This document shows, one piece after another, positions 1 through 11,560 of a stretch of DNA of 64,000 nt. The position numbers and the translations under genes are program-made. The notes below the pieces were generated by a model. It saw only the letters and a program-made list of their open reading frames with translations. It ran no database searches and was not told the DNA's origin. The stretch is from Rhipidocladum racemiflorum (taxonomy: Eukaryota > Streptophyta > Magnoliopsida > Poales > Poaceae): contig CM070576.1 of the NCBI GenBank assembly GCA_036346355.1, positions 54,793,712 through 54,857,711 on the forward strand. Direction: 5' to 3'. How positions within the stretch are numbered: position 1 is the stretch's first letter; the number at the start of each line of letters is the position of its first letter.

Positions 1-714
1 CACATTGGGCAAAATGGTTACCTCTAGCAGAATTTTGGTATAACACCAACTATCATTCAGCGCTAGGCAAAACTCCCTTTGAAGTGTTATATGGTCATCA
101 ACCTCGGCATTTTGGCATTACAGCAGCTAACTCTTGCACTGTACCTGATCTGGAAAATTGGCTTCAAGAAAGAGAGTTACTCACCAAGTTGTTACAGCAG
201 CAATTGCTCCGAGCTCAGCAAAGGATGAAGGCTCAGGCAGATAAGAAGCGTTCTGAGCGTTCTTTTGATGAAGGGGATCTGGTATATTTGAAGCTCCAAC
301 CGTATATACAAACTTCTATGGCAACTAGGCACAATTAGAAGTTGGCTTTCCGTTTCTTCAGCCCATACAAGATTCTTCAGAAAATTGGGACTGTTGCTTA
401 CCGATTGGACCTTCCTCCAGGCAGTAAAATCCATCCTGTTGTTCATGTCTCACAATTGAAGAAACACATTCCGTCAGACTCTACGGTGGAAGGTGACATC
501 GCTTCCATCCATGGGGATGCTGCTACTCTTCTGGAGCCAACAGTGGTACTGGGGCGTCAGCTGATCCTGCGAGGGGGAACGACGTCGGCTCGCGAGCGGA
601 TTGAGTGGACCGGTCTTTCAATGCCGTTGGTGACCTGGGAGCCGGCGCTGGAGCTGCGTCGCCGTTTTCCGTCGTCGTCGGCTTGGGGTCAAGCCGTTGC
701 TAAGCAGGGGGGAG
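1..714 (+). pseudogene. Ty3/gypsy integrase C-terminal part and pol tail (truncated by window edge)
   Basis: The window opens inside a retrotransposon pol gene. The reading frame continues to a stop at 717-719 and shows the end of the integrase core (residues like AEFWYNTNYHSA and TPFEVLYGHQP). A basic linker with QADKKRSERSF follows, then the segment PYKILQKIGTVAYRLDLP and HPVVHVSQLKKH, which is typical of the integrase C-terminal domain of Ty3/gypsy elements. One in-frame TAG at 336-338 breaks the frame. A purine-rich tract (AAGCAGGGGGGAG) ends at 714, directly before the LTR, as expected of a polypurine tract. The 5' part lies outside the window. Family assignment is from visible motifs only. 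Confidence 0.9.
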
Positions 715-989
715 TGTGATGGCATTAGCTGGGTAAGTACTTGGGCCGGGACTGCTGGGCTGAGCCCATGTAATATTACTGTGGAACGCCAAGTCTTGGT
801 ATTTAAGCCAGACCGGAACTGTTTGGAGGCGGCGAATGTTTGATTACTGAATTCTAAACCCTGTTCTTCCCCTTTCCCAAGTCTTCTCCTCTCTTGTTAT
901 CGGTTCTTTCCTTCCCTTCTCCTGAAACGTGCGATCGCGAGTGTGAGTTCGTGACACACTGTTGCGGTCGGAGCGACTACAACTCTACA
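715..989 (+). repeat. 3' LTR of the first Ty3/gypsy element
   Basis: The sequence begins TGTGATGGCATT right after the polypurine tract and contains a TATA-like TATTTAAG near 800. It ends either at GTGACACA (958) or at CTCTACA (989), so the 3' border is uncertain. The matching 5' LTR is not in the window, so no target duplication can be checked. Confidence 0.65.
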
Positions 990-1719
990 TAGCAACATGA
1001 TGAGTCTATAGGTCACCTTTATATGTTCAAAGTATGAGGACAAAACAAAATTTTAGAACACGATCAGGGATAGATACTAGCTCTATCCATCCAAGTTTAT
1101 AAAGTGTATATTTTAAATAATCTTATGCGTAAATGTAAGACATATTTCATACTTTAATATAAAATTAGTGTGATGTTCCCTCTATAACCATAATAAATAT
1201 CCAATTTTACTTTATATTGTCTAAATATATACATTAAATATAATACTTAAAGATAATAGTTAGAGTAGTCTAGTTATTGTTAATATCTTCTCATCTTTGT
1301 GAAGAGAAAATATATCCTGTAAACCTAGCTAGATGGAGGAAGAACAATCTTTCATGTTGGTAATCTGTTAGGGGTGGGTATTCGGTTAATTCGGTTTAAA
1401 AATATTTTGGTTTTTGGAAACTGTCAACCAAAATTTTTGGTTTAAATCTAAAACCGAACTGAATTATCCGAACAAATTTGGTTCGGTTTTTCAATAAACC
1501 GAATTTCAGATAAGAGTGATGATTGATGAACATCTTCAGGATGATCATCGCTGCAATGAGTCACTGACTGGACATATCACGTCTATATATATTTGCATGT
1601 TAAAGAACCAAAAGGTTGGCATCATTAATTCATGAATTTCACCATTTGCCACAACATTAATGTCAAGAGTTATACAAATACACAACATAATATAAGGAAC
1701 TACTCACCAACAATCAGCC
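990..1719. other. AT-rich non-coding stretch
   Basis: No gene is seen. At 1369-1500 there is a segment rich in CGGTT and AACCG that begins GGGGTGGGTATTCGG. It folds weakly on itself and resembles the end of a hAT-type non-autonomous element, but no second end or duplication could be delimited. Confidence 0.4.
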
Positions 1720-1929
1720 GGGGGAGATGGGGTCGCGGCGGCTACCCATGGCCTCCTCTACCACCACCGAGCAAGGAAGCGGTGGCTGCTGTCCTTCGTC
1801 CATAGCTCGACCGTCCTCCTTTATCGAGATCCAGAGCCCGACCACTACATGTCAACAGCTCAAGAAAATCGGAACCAATTCATGGAGGCCTTAATTACCA
1901 ACCTAGTCCCTGGGACTCCACACCCAACC

Positions 1930-2722
1930 TGACACATGACCACTCTAGGGGAGTTTCTTGAGACTCGTCCACCTACCTTTTCTAGAACCACTGAGCCACT
2001 TAAAGCCAATGATTGGCTTCAAGAGATTGGGAAGTTAACGACTCTAGGCTGTCCAGAAGAGGAGAAAGTACAGTTTGTAGCTTACTAATTAACGGGTCCT
2101 GCGGCAACTTGGTGGACAAACTATTGCCGTACCCGTACCGGAGAGTAGCCTATCTCGTGGGCAGAGTTCAAATCACAGTTTCACATCACTCATGTCCCTT
2201 TGGGAGAAATATACCTGAAGAAACGAGAATTTTGGGACTTAACTCAGGGGAATAGAAAGGTCACAGAGTATTTGCATAAGTTTAATGAACTCTCTAGATA
2301 TGCACCAGAGGAGGTAGACACGGAGGCTAAGAAGATTTATAGGTTTACCAATAGGATGAATACATACTTGAGGTTGCATATGACTACTCACTTGATTACA
2401 GAGTTCCAAGACCTAGCCAATAGGGCCATCAGATTGGAAAGTATACAAATTCAGATAAATGAGGAGAGGAGGAAGAAAGCCAAATTCGATTTGACCGAAT
2501 TTTCCTAATCAGCCATGACCTTTCAGACCTCCTCCACCACCTCATCGAAACCCAATTCCACAGGCTTATACATCTCCACCAGTCCAGCACTCCAATATTC
2601 TCCCACCAAAACATCCACCTAAATGTTTTAGGTGTGGAGGATCGCACCTCTAGCTGTCCTAAGACTATCAAATGCTACAATTGCGGCCAATAAGGTTATA
2701 AGAGGCCCAATTGTCTCCATCC
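1930..2722 (+). pseudogene. gag remnant with zinc knuckle
   Basis: Translation in shifting frames shows a retrotransposon capsid domain: PLKANDWLQEIGKL, then TGPAATWW, then FNELSRYAPEEVDTEAKKIY and FQDLANRAIRLE. A CCHC zinc-knuckle region follows at about 2620-2722 (CFRCGG and CYNCGQ). Its frame is shifted between the two halves, contains stops, and has tyrosine where the zinc-binding histidine is expected. Capsid and nucleocapsid function is inferred from the family. No intact reading frame remains. Confidence 0.8.
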
Positions 2723-2858
2723 ACTCAACCCAGCAGGACAACACAACCCTGGGAGACCCTAGAGTTGTCTCCCAGCCCCAGGACATATCCCATGGAACCC
2801 TACCACCTCAGCACCCCAAGGACCTACTTGTGGAGTTTCCAGCACAGGTTCAGCCCGC

Positions 2859-3344
2859 TTGAATAACATTTCAGTGGAGCAGGCAGAAGGAGCCACAGAA
2901 GTAGTCACGGGTAAGCTTCCCATTTCCCCGTCTGTTGGTATTGTTTTATTTGACCCAGGTACAATACATTCTTTCATTTCTAAGGAACTTGTAAGTAAGA
3001 ATAAGCTAGAATGTGTGCCATTAATATCACCATTAGGGGTCAATACACCTGCGGGATTAATTATGGTAACCTTGATCAGAAAGAGCCAAAGAATCAATAT
3101 ACAAGATACCCCATTCTCGGCAAACCTTCACATTATCAATTTATCTGAGTTAGATGTAATCTTGGGAATTGATTGTCGAGTTGCCAATGGGGTTAAAATG
3201 GACTGCGAGTTGAAAACCACATCTATAAGGACATCAGATGGGAACCATATTGTATATCAGGAACTTAGAAGCAAACAACCCAACAACAGCCCCAAACTCA
3301 CTCAATTGTCCTCAGAAGGATTATCACCTATTCCCATAGCTTAA
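2859..3344 (+). pseudogene. retropepsin-like protease segment of the gypsy element
   Basis: The 161-residue frame contains VLFDPGTIHSFIS, which corresponds to the aspartic protease active-site region normally reading D-S/T-G-A-T-H. Here the serine is a proline, which should destroy activity. A second conserved stretch, LSELDVILGIDC, matches the usual hydrophobic ILG motif. The frame ends in a TAA, and the next domain follows directly in the same frame. Confidence 0.8.
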
Positions 3345-3957
3345 GGGTTTTCGGAAATGTTTCCTGAGGCACTGCCAGGTATGCCACCTGATAGAGAATT
3401 ATAATTCTCAATAGATCTTGTCCCAAGAACCACACCTATATGTAAAAGACTTTACCGACTGAATCCATAAAAGCTTGTAGAGCTAAAAAAGCAATTGGAG
3501 GAATTAGAAGGAAAGGGGTTCATCAGGGAAAGTGTGTCACCATTGGGAGCACCGATTCTGTTTGTGAGTAAGAAGGATGGTTGTAACACCCCAATTTTTT
3601 GCTTTTCATGAATTTAATTGAAATTTTACACTTTTGAGAATTTTTGGAATTTCCTGGGATTTATTTGGATTTAATTTGAATTTATTCCCTTTTGAGATAA
3701 TTAAATAATTAAAAGTTATAAATAAATTTTTGTTGGAAATATTTTATTTGAGTCCAAGATGTCTCAAAGTATTTTCCAGAATTTTTCTGATTATTTTGCT
3801 ATTTTTCTTGAATTATTTGAATTTCTAGAAATTTTTTTGATTTTTAATTGCTGGAAAATCCGAACGGGTTTCACTGTTCATCCGACCGAACCCGAGTCAG
3901 ACTCGAGTCCGAGTCGGACTCGAGCCCGACCAAGCCAGACCCCAAACCCAAACCCCG

Positions 3958-4790
3958 CAACCGTTGGATCTCGATCCAACGGCCGAGATCTGGCCACGTC
4001 ACCCTCTCCGTGTCCCGGTCGAGATCCCGCGCCGAATCCGGACGTCGAGGCCAGTATTTAATGCGTGGATGCGTGCCCGAGGATCGCCTTTGACGTGCAC
4101 TTCGTTTGCCCTAGCCGCCGCCCGTAATGCTCCTCCGTGCCCGCAATTGCTCGCCGTAGCTAATTAGGGTTAGCTTTGGGTTTCCGCGTCGTTCCGCTGC
4201 CGTCTGCCTTCTTTTGCCGTGTTGGTGGCCAGATTCGGGACCGTCACGACAAGCCGCATCTGGGGATATCACTCACCTCACCAGAGACGCACGGGAATGC
4301 CATTCGGGTGGTCATCATCTTCGTCTCTGGCAGCCAGAGCTCCGCCGTGCCATCGCCGACCCCACGAAGCTCCGCAGCCGTTCGATCTTCGTCCAACGAT
4401 CCAGGTGAGTCCACGTCACCCCCGTGTAAATTCCACGTTGCGATTTTAGATCTAATATCAACCGTTGGATCTAGATCCAATGCTCTGGATTAAGCCACGT
4501 AGCCCCTAGACTGCACTGTGCTAGATCCAATCACATCCGTTAGATCTAGATTGTACGGTTAGATTTAGTCCGCGTTGTAGCGTTAGATGCGATCTCAGCC
4601 GTTCGATCGAGATCGAACGGTGTGGATTGAGCCACGTGTCAAGCAAGGTCATCTTTGTGTCGCCTTCGGTGACGCATAAACCCGATCGGATCTCGACCGT
4701 CCGATCCAAATCGAACGGTCCAGATCAACCGCGTAGATCCAAAACGCGTGAGGTTAGATCCAATTTAGACCGTTGATTTTCAAATCAACG
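3958..4790. promoter_or_regulatory. Array of palindromic CCGTTNGATC...GATCNAACGG motifs in the LTR
   Basis: About seven imperfect palindromes occur at roughly 3960, 4377, 4458, 4537, 4599, 4697 and 4769. Each has CCGTT(G/C)GATC in one arm and its complement in the other. Several are followed by CCACGT or CCACGTGTC (G-box-like). Such regularly placed palindromes in the upstream part of an LTR may be transcription-factor sites, but this is inference. Confidence 0.55.
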
Positions 4791-4849
4791 GCTCGGATAA
4801 AGCCACGTGTCCGGGAGGCGAACGGTCGCGGTCCACGTGGGCGCGCCCG

Positions 4850-5012
4850 GTCGCCGTTGACGTCACGCGTGACATCAGCGTGGGGCCCGTGTGTCAACGG
4901 CTCAGCCCACTGTGCGATGACGTCATCCGTGACGTCACACTGACATCACGGTGGGGCCCGCGTGTCAAAGCGGTTCGGCTGAGCCGCGATGACGTCAGCA
5001 GTGGGTCCCACG
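4850..5012. promoter_or_regulatory. Cluster of TGACGTCA / TGACG motifs in the LTR
   Basis: Repeated TGACGTCA or close variants occur at about 4858, 4918, 4933 and 4989, interleaved with GTGGGGCCC and CCACGTGTC. TGACG is the known core bound by plant TGA-type bZIP factors. Whether this LTR used them cannot be told from sequence. Confidence 0.45.
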
Positions 5013-5455
5013 TGTCAGAGACTGTGCGCGTGGACCGGGTCCACGGTGCACCCGAGCGGAGCTGTGCGCTGGGTCCATGGACCCGAGGCGACATGGCGGC
5101 TTCTGATTGGTCCACGTGTCACGATGACGCAATAAATCGATTTTTCAATAGAAAAATAAATGAATTAATTCGGTTTATTCTTTTATTTGATTTTTCAAAC
5201 TTCAAACGCTTGTAACTTTTGCATTTTAACTCCGATTTGGGTGATTCCAATTTCTAAATTTGTATAAAATTGAGATCTACTTAATGGTGAATTTTATTTA
5301 ATTTTTGGACATAAGTTTTTCGTGTTTATATTTATTTAATTAATTTCCCAAACTTCAAACGGGTATAACTTTTACGTTTTAACTCCGATTTGGACGTTTC
5401 AAATTTCTAAAAATTTATAAAAATGTGATCTCTCTGTTTATGAAGTTTATTTGAA

Positions 5456-5598
5456 GAGAGGTGCTTTTATGCTCTTTCTTTTAAAAGTTGCACAACTATA
5501 AAAGCATGAATGAAGGGTAGATAGTGGTTACTTACCCCTTCGCTTGCTTCAAGATTTGTGCAACTTGTATTACAAGGAAAAGCATAGAAGCACTGCTC
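5456..5598. mobile_element. 143-bp Mutator-type foldback MITE, copy A
   Basis: The ends are GAGAGGTGCTTTTATGCTC and its inverted partner, with arms of about 40 bp. It is flanked by the exact 9-bp duplication TTATTTGAA (5447-5455 and 5599-5607). A 9-bp duplication is the hallmark of Mutator-like elements. It sits inside the solo LTR, so it is younger than that LTR copy or was carried in with it. Two more copies of the same length occur at 36565-36707 and about 53914-54057. Confidence 0.88.
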
Positions 5599-8500
5599 TT
5601 ATTTGAATTTTTGGACACTTTTTGCCCACTGTTTAATTAGTTATTGCTATTTACACGCGTTAGAGTAGACGACAAAGCGAAGGTTACGAAGGTGAAGTTT
5701 TGACCCAGCAGCTAGCTCAGGATCAAGAGCAAGTACTTTTTGAAGGCAAGTTATGCTTTGACCATTTTGATCCCATTTTTTTAGATTAATTTAATTTAAA
5801 ATTATTGCATACTAATTTAATTAGAAATTGTTTAAATTATTTCTGGGAATTAGATAAATGCCTAATTGCAGTATGACACCTTGTTTAATTAAATTATGTG
5901 CCATGAACCCTTGTCACCCTAGTTGTGAATATGTAGTTGGACATTATTAAATTGCCAACATTGGGTATTTAGACCGTTGTAGTATATTGCTTAGACCTGT
6001 TACGTGCACATGACATGATTTTGGACAATCAAATGTTAATATTGACTTAATGAGATATTGAACCTGTTTTGGAGAAGTATCATATGTTGTGATTGTTGAT
6101 GGCACGTGGTGCATGGTAATCAACTGGGTTTGATAAATAGATTTAGACCGGGGCAAATGGCAAGAATGATATGGTGGGCCATGAGTGACACCGGGGATGT
6201 CGTTTTGGTTCTTCGGGTAGTCTTGCCCTGGTCATCCTAAGGACTTCACCTTGCAAGTCTTTGATCTGAGTCAAACGTGCAACCACATGTCTGTAATAGG
6301 ACGGACCTAGTTGAGTAAGTTACTAATAACTTACATGTGGTACCTCGGGGTGTCAACTACACCTTTTGTGTAGCTTGAAAGGGGAGCGTACCAGGGCTAT
6401 GGCATGGTACCCGTCCAATGGTATGTCGGTCCCATACTTTGCTTCTGTTAAGGGAAGGGATGGTGTATGACAAAAACCAGAGATGTTCACTTGTTTAGTT
6501 TGCGGTCGCTGAAAGGCTTTGTTACGATCACTCGCCTTTGTGGTGTTTGACTGTATCTTGTGGGTAAAGTGCATAACCTCTGCAGAGTGTACAACCTATT
6601 CGAATAGCCGAGTCCACGGCATTAGACATTGCTCGGGGATTATAGTCAAGGGTTAGACTTTCATGAAAACAACTTGGACTTGGAAAGTTTGGTTGGGTTT
6701 AATGATGACGTTGATGGAAATGTGGATTAGAAAAGGGAAAGTGTTTACTTAACCCCTGGAAAAGTTATTGATATTATCTTTACTTTTACTGCTTTCGAAT
6801 CTACTTATGTTACTTGTGAAATGCCGTTTACTGCAAATGTACCTGTTAGCCTATCATTTGAACTAAGCCATACATGTAGAATATTAGTTTGCATATTGTG
6901 CATGACGCTGAGTACCAAGTACTCACCCCTTGCAACAATACAACACCAGTTGAAGAAGAAGCGACGCCAGCTTTGGAGGAAGAACTTCAGGAGGAACCGT
7001 CTACCTAGGGAGCGAGCCCAGTCAGTTGCCCGTGGTATACTGGATGGCGCCACGTTGATGCTTTTATTCCGCTGCAATTTATTTCCTTTAATAAGTTTTC
7101 GCCCTGTGTGGCGTACTCTTGTAACTTGACCATAAGGTCGAGCAACCAGTTTGGTTATTTTAATTAAAATACTTTACTATTTCGATGAGTATGATTGTGA
7201 TATTTACCGATGTTGAGACTGTGTGCACTAGCGTGATCCTGGACTAGTGTTGAATACACAAAGGGTCCGGATTTGCAAATTCGGGTCCCGACAATGGTAG
7301 ACTGAGGTTATGTACGGATTATAGAGATCTTAACCAAGTTACCATAAAAAACAAGTACCATTTTCCTAGGATTGATGACCTGTTTGATCGGTGCTTGTGT
7401 TTTCTCCAAATTTGACTTAAGGTCTAGATATCATCAAATAAAAATAAGGTCAGAAGATATGGAGAAAACCGCATTTGTGTCTAGATATGGACACTATGAG
7501 TACACGATTATACCCTTTGGATTAACCAATGCACCTGCAGTATTCATGAATCTGATAAACAAAGTTTACATGAGGTGCTTAGATAAATTCGTAGTGGATT
7601 CATGGATGACATCTTGGTGTACTCTAACGATAAAGAGGAGCATATAGAACACCTTAGGACCGCCCTTCAAATCTTAAGGGAGAACCAATTGTATGTTAAA
7701 TTCAGTAAGTGTGAATTTTGGCTAGATCAAGTGCCTTTTTTGGACACATCATTTCTGGGGAAGGAATAGAGGTAGACCCAGACAAAATTGAGGCCATTAA
7801 GTCCTAGAAGAGACCCTCAAATCAAACTGAAGTCAGAAGTTTCTTTGGATTAGCTGGGTACTACCGTAGGTTCATCAAGGGATTTTCTCAAATAGCTTCT
7901 CCTATCACCAAACTCCTGAGGAAAGACTATAAATACCAATGGACCGAAAAGTGTGAGGAGAGCTTCCAAAAACTTAAATAGTCATTAATCTCTACTCCAG
8001 TACTAGCCCTACCTGAGGATGGCATTGAGTATGTGGTATACTGCGACGCCTCAAAATCAGGCTTAGGGTGTGTGCTGATGCAAAATGAGAAAGTGATTGC
8101 CTATACTTCAAGGCAATTACGATCACATGAGGTTAATTACTCCACACATGACTTGGAGTTGGGAGCCACAATGTTCGCATTAAAGATACGGAAATATTAC
8201 CTGTATGGGACAAAATGTACTCTTTACAGTGACCATAAGAGCCTAAAGTACATCTTCACCCAAAAAGAGCTGAATATGAGACAAACGAGATGGTTAGAGC
8301 TTATTAAGGACTATGATATCACCATCAACTACCACACAAGAAAAGCCAATGTGGTAGCTGATGCTTGAAGTCGAAAAGCCCAATGTAACCAAATGACCAT
8401 TGAAAACTTCATGCCTGAATTAATTCAAGAGTTGGCCAAAATGGAGATTAACTTCATATCATCAACTTTCAATGCTATGCTAGCGGCCATAACAGTTCAA

Positions 8501-8774
8501 TCAACCCTCTTAGAACAAATCAAAGAGAAGCAAGCCGCTGATAGCTTTATCCTGGAGGAAATAAATAGTATTAAGTTAAGCCAACCTTCCGGGTTTAAGT
8601 TAGATGCGAAGGGAAACCTTAGACTCCATGACAGAATATGTGTACCAAATGACTCGGATATTAAGTCACTAATTCTAAAGGAAGCTCATGAGACCTTGTA
8701 CACAATCCATCCTGGCTGTACTAAGATGTACATAGACTATTTGGTGAAATGGAATTAAAAAGGAGATAGCAGAG

Positions 8775-11560
8775 TGAGAGGAGCCGCCCAGATCGTCCTC
8801 GAGTTGTTGGATGAACAGTTGCTCCCATCGGAGTTGGATCCTAGCAACGAATCACCGGAGGTGATCCCGATGCTAATACCCAAGCCCAATCGAGACAACT
8901 CTACAAACATCCAAACGACTCGACAACAACCCCGGTATTCCCCCGGTATGCGATCCGAAACTCGCCCAGGATCCCCACATACCGGTTCCCAATGCCATAT
9001 CACAACAATTCCCACAAAGGGGCATCGAGCCCAAACTCACTACCAGAGACGCAAGAACGCGGAAGCAAACAAACACACCACACGACACAAAGAGGCCCAA
9101 CAAAGACAACCAACAAAGACGACCAACGAAAAGCAGATGAGTCCATTACAGAAATAAAAGTAGCAACTGTTCACAAAAGTAAGACCACCCACTCTATACA
9201 AACAAAAGTAAAACACCTCCGGAAGTGTCATGCCCTGAACACTTCCGGGCGTACAACGTCGACAGCCTCTACTCGGTGCCCCGCCCGGTCACCGATAGGC
9301 AGTAGGGGCAAAACTCACACCCCGCTGGATCCTCACCTGCAAAACCACAGAGCAGAAGCCTGAGTACAAAAGGTACTCGCAAGTCTTACCCGTGGTCCAT
9401 ATATGACCGACTTCAAAGGACATGCAATTGGAGGTAGCAAGGAATAAGCTAGAGGTAACATTTGCGGAAATGCTTAGGTTTATTATTTAGTCACTCAACT
9501 ACTCAATTCACAAGTTAAGCAGTTTTAACAGCGCCTACTTCTAAAAATGAAGTGTAATCGTTAATTCACAACAATTAATCTCATCACCAATTTATTTGGG
9601 CTCAAGATCGACGGCGAACCTCGGTTCAAGTTCTTACTACGTGACTGTGCGATGAAAGAGCTTGCTCATATCCGAGAGCGCGGCAATTCGAATCGCTTAA
9701 TTAACCCTGCAGGGAAGCATTGATCGCACGACACTTACCACAAGGGCCTAGTGTCAACCCCCTCCCAATCATACCCAATCGCTGAAGCGTCCTCCTGTGG
9801 CCCGAAAACCTAGCACCCCCTCGAGCAGCCCCAAGCCCGGCTTGGCGCTCGAGAGTCGGCCTAAGCCTCGCCCTCAACCACGTCCAACCACAGGAAGTTC
9901 TGATCCATCGATTCCGTATGAGAGAAAGAGTGGCTTACCGTACCATAATCGGGCATGCGACCAACCGGGGTGTGCTCAATCAAAGGGCAACCATCGAATC
10001 GGTCCTTAGTCGACTCAGACGGGAACTACCACATCGGGTCTCCTTACCCAATGTCCCAACCTTCCCGCCCGGTCTCCAATTCATCTTTTCTTTTCCAACT
10101 ACCCATCCATGCCCACTCTTTTTATCATAGGTAAGGTAACGACCTCAAGCGACGGAACCTCCCGCCACTTGGCCCAAATCCCGACCTCTAAGCAATTTTA
10201 AGCAGTGACTCATTTAATACCCATACTAGTTCCGACGGAAGTATTCACAAATCGAAGGGACGAATGTGCAGCAAATAGGATCTAACCCTAACCCAATTCA
10301 ACTCCTAATGCAGACTTATTTCACCAATTAAGCAGTTTATTCACAAAAATACAATTAATATAGGTTCAAGATGCATAGGTGCTTGCCTTGTTCTTACACT
10401 TTGTGGGTCGACCTTGATCGGCTCTCCGGTAACACCCTCGGTCACCGCGGCGTCAGTCTCCGCGGGATCGTTCCCTACACGAGTACAATGCATAATGAGA
10501 TGCATGCCATGCAAATGAAATGAACACAAAAGGAAAAATCCCGACGAAACAACGCGACCGGCAGGTTAACGAATCCGGACAGACTGGCCTAACCCGGACA
10601 GTCCGGGTTTTGTATCCGGACTCTCCGGACACGCCGGATACTCCGGGTGTTTCTGTCCGGACTCTCCGGATAACTCGGATACTTCGGACCGCCCGTCCGG
10701 ACACTCCGGACCTGGAGCATTTGGCCCAACTAGTGCGAGGGATCGAGGTGCCGCCAAGTCCTACGACACCGCGAGAACCCGATCTACAATATTACTACAC
10801 GCGGCAAGGCCGGAGAAGCTTATAGCTAACCCAACACCACGAGGAACGATACTAATCTAAGAAATCACTAGCCAACTCCAAACGACCATTGGATCGGCAT
10901 TACCGCTACCCGATCTACCTCACTAGTACCCACATTCCTTAATCCAAGCCCCAAACCAACCCTAGAATCACTACACCCAAAACCCTAGAGCTCAAGACCC
11001 AACTCCAAACTCCCAAATCCAAACCTAAACCTTAAACCCACCATGGATGACCCTAAGACCCAAGAATCCCGCGAACCTAATCCCAAAGGAGAGGACCTAC
11101 CTCCACGTAGGACGGAGAAGAGGCAACGCCGGGTGGAGGAAGAAGGAGGCCAGCGTGAGGAGGAGTTCCACGAGGTGGAGGAGCAGCCGTGGAGGTCACC
11201 GGCCGGTGGGAAGCTCACCGGAGTGAAGCTAGGGTGGAGGGGAGTAGCACCAAGGAGTGGGGAAACAACATGGAGGAGAAAGAATGGAGGGGAGCCATGA
11301 AATGGGACTTTTATACAAAACCCCCGCAAATACCGGACTCTCCGGACGCTAACCCGGAGACTCCGGGTTGGGGTCTTCGGTAACACTAACCCGGACACTC
11401 CGGACAATTGGTCCGGACACTCCGGGTTGAGGCGCTCGGTCAGGTTAATCCGGACACTCCGGACAATATGTCCGGACATTCCGGGTTATGTCCGGACATT
11501 CCAGATGTTGATCCGGATACTCCGGCTATCCCAGAATTTTGGAACTTGGGGGCCCTGACA
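8775..11560 (-). repeat. Second solo LTR inside the gypsy pol (2.8 kb)
   Basis: The segment runs from TGAGAGGAGCC to GGGCCCTGACA and is flanked by the exact duplication CAGAG (8770-8774 and 11561-11565). The integrase frame is continuous across it. Orientation is probably minus: on that strand the LTR starts TGTCAGGGCC, and a TATAAAAG box lies near 11310 followed by a C/T-rich leader. The upstream (U3) part then holds many CCGGACACTCCGG-type repeats. No pol domain is present. Confidence 0.88.
10575..11525. repeat. Clusters of CCGGACACTCCGG short repeats
   Basis: Two clusters, about 10575-10715 and 11330-11525, are built from variants of TCCGGACACTCCGG and AACCCGGA, each partly palindromic. 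They lie within the second solo LTR on both sides of its putative TATA box, and probably belong to LTR control regions. Confidence 0.6.

Larger units (their letters stand above)
3582..7293 (+). repeat. Solo LTR of a Ty3/gypsy element (3.7 kb)
   Basis: It starts TGTAACACCCC and ends GGGTCCCGACA, the usual TG...CA ends of a grass gypsy LTR. The exact 5-bp duplication ATGGT flanks it at 3577-3581 and 7294-7298, and the pol frame of the host element is continuous across it. No coding domains lie inside, so it is a recombined solo LTR. It carries an array of palindromes (3958-4790), a TGACGTCA cluster (4850-5012), an 85-bp direct duplication (about 5197-5280 and 5349-5433) and a 143-bp foldback MITE (5456-5598). 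Confidence 0.95.
3345..8368 (+). pseudogene. reverse transcriptase / RNase H remnant, split by a solo LTR
   Basis: The first part (3345-3581) carries the RT start (LEELEGKGFIRESVSPLGAP and FVSKKDG). It is then cut by the solo LTR at 3582-7293. The second part resumes at 7299 with LRLCTDYRDLNQ, then FDLRSRYHQIKIR and IIPFGLTNAPAVF. The catalytic FMDDILVYS motif is at about 7600 in a different frame, which shows a 1-nt shift just before it. The RNase H part begins near 8036 with YCDASKSGLGCVL and has TLYSDHKSLKYI and ADA; a TGA at 8366-8368 replaces the usual leucine codon there. Several other stops are present (for example near 7807 and 7978). Confidence 0.88.
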
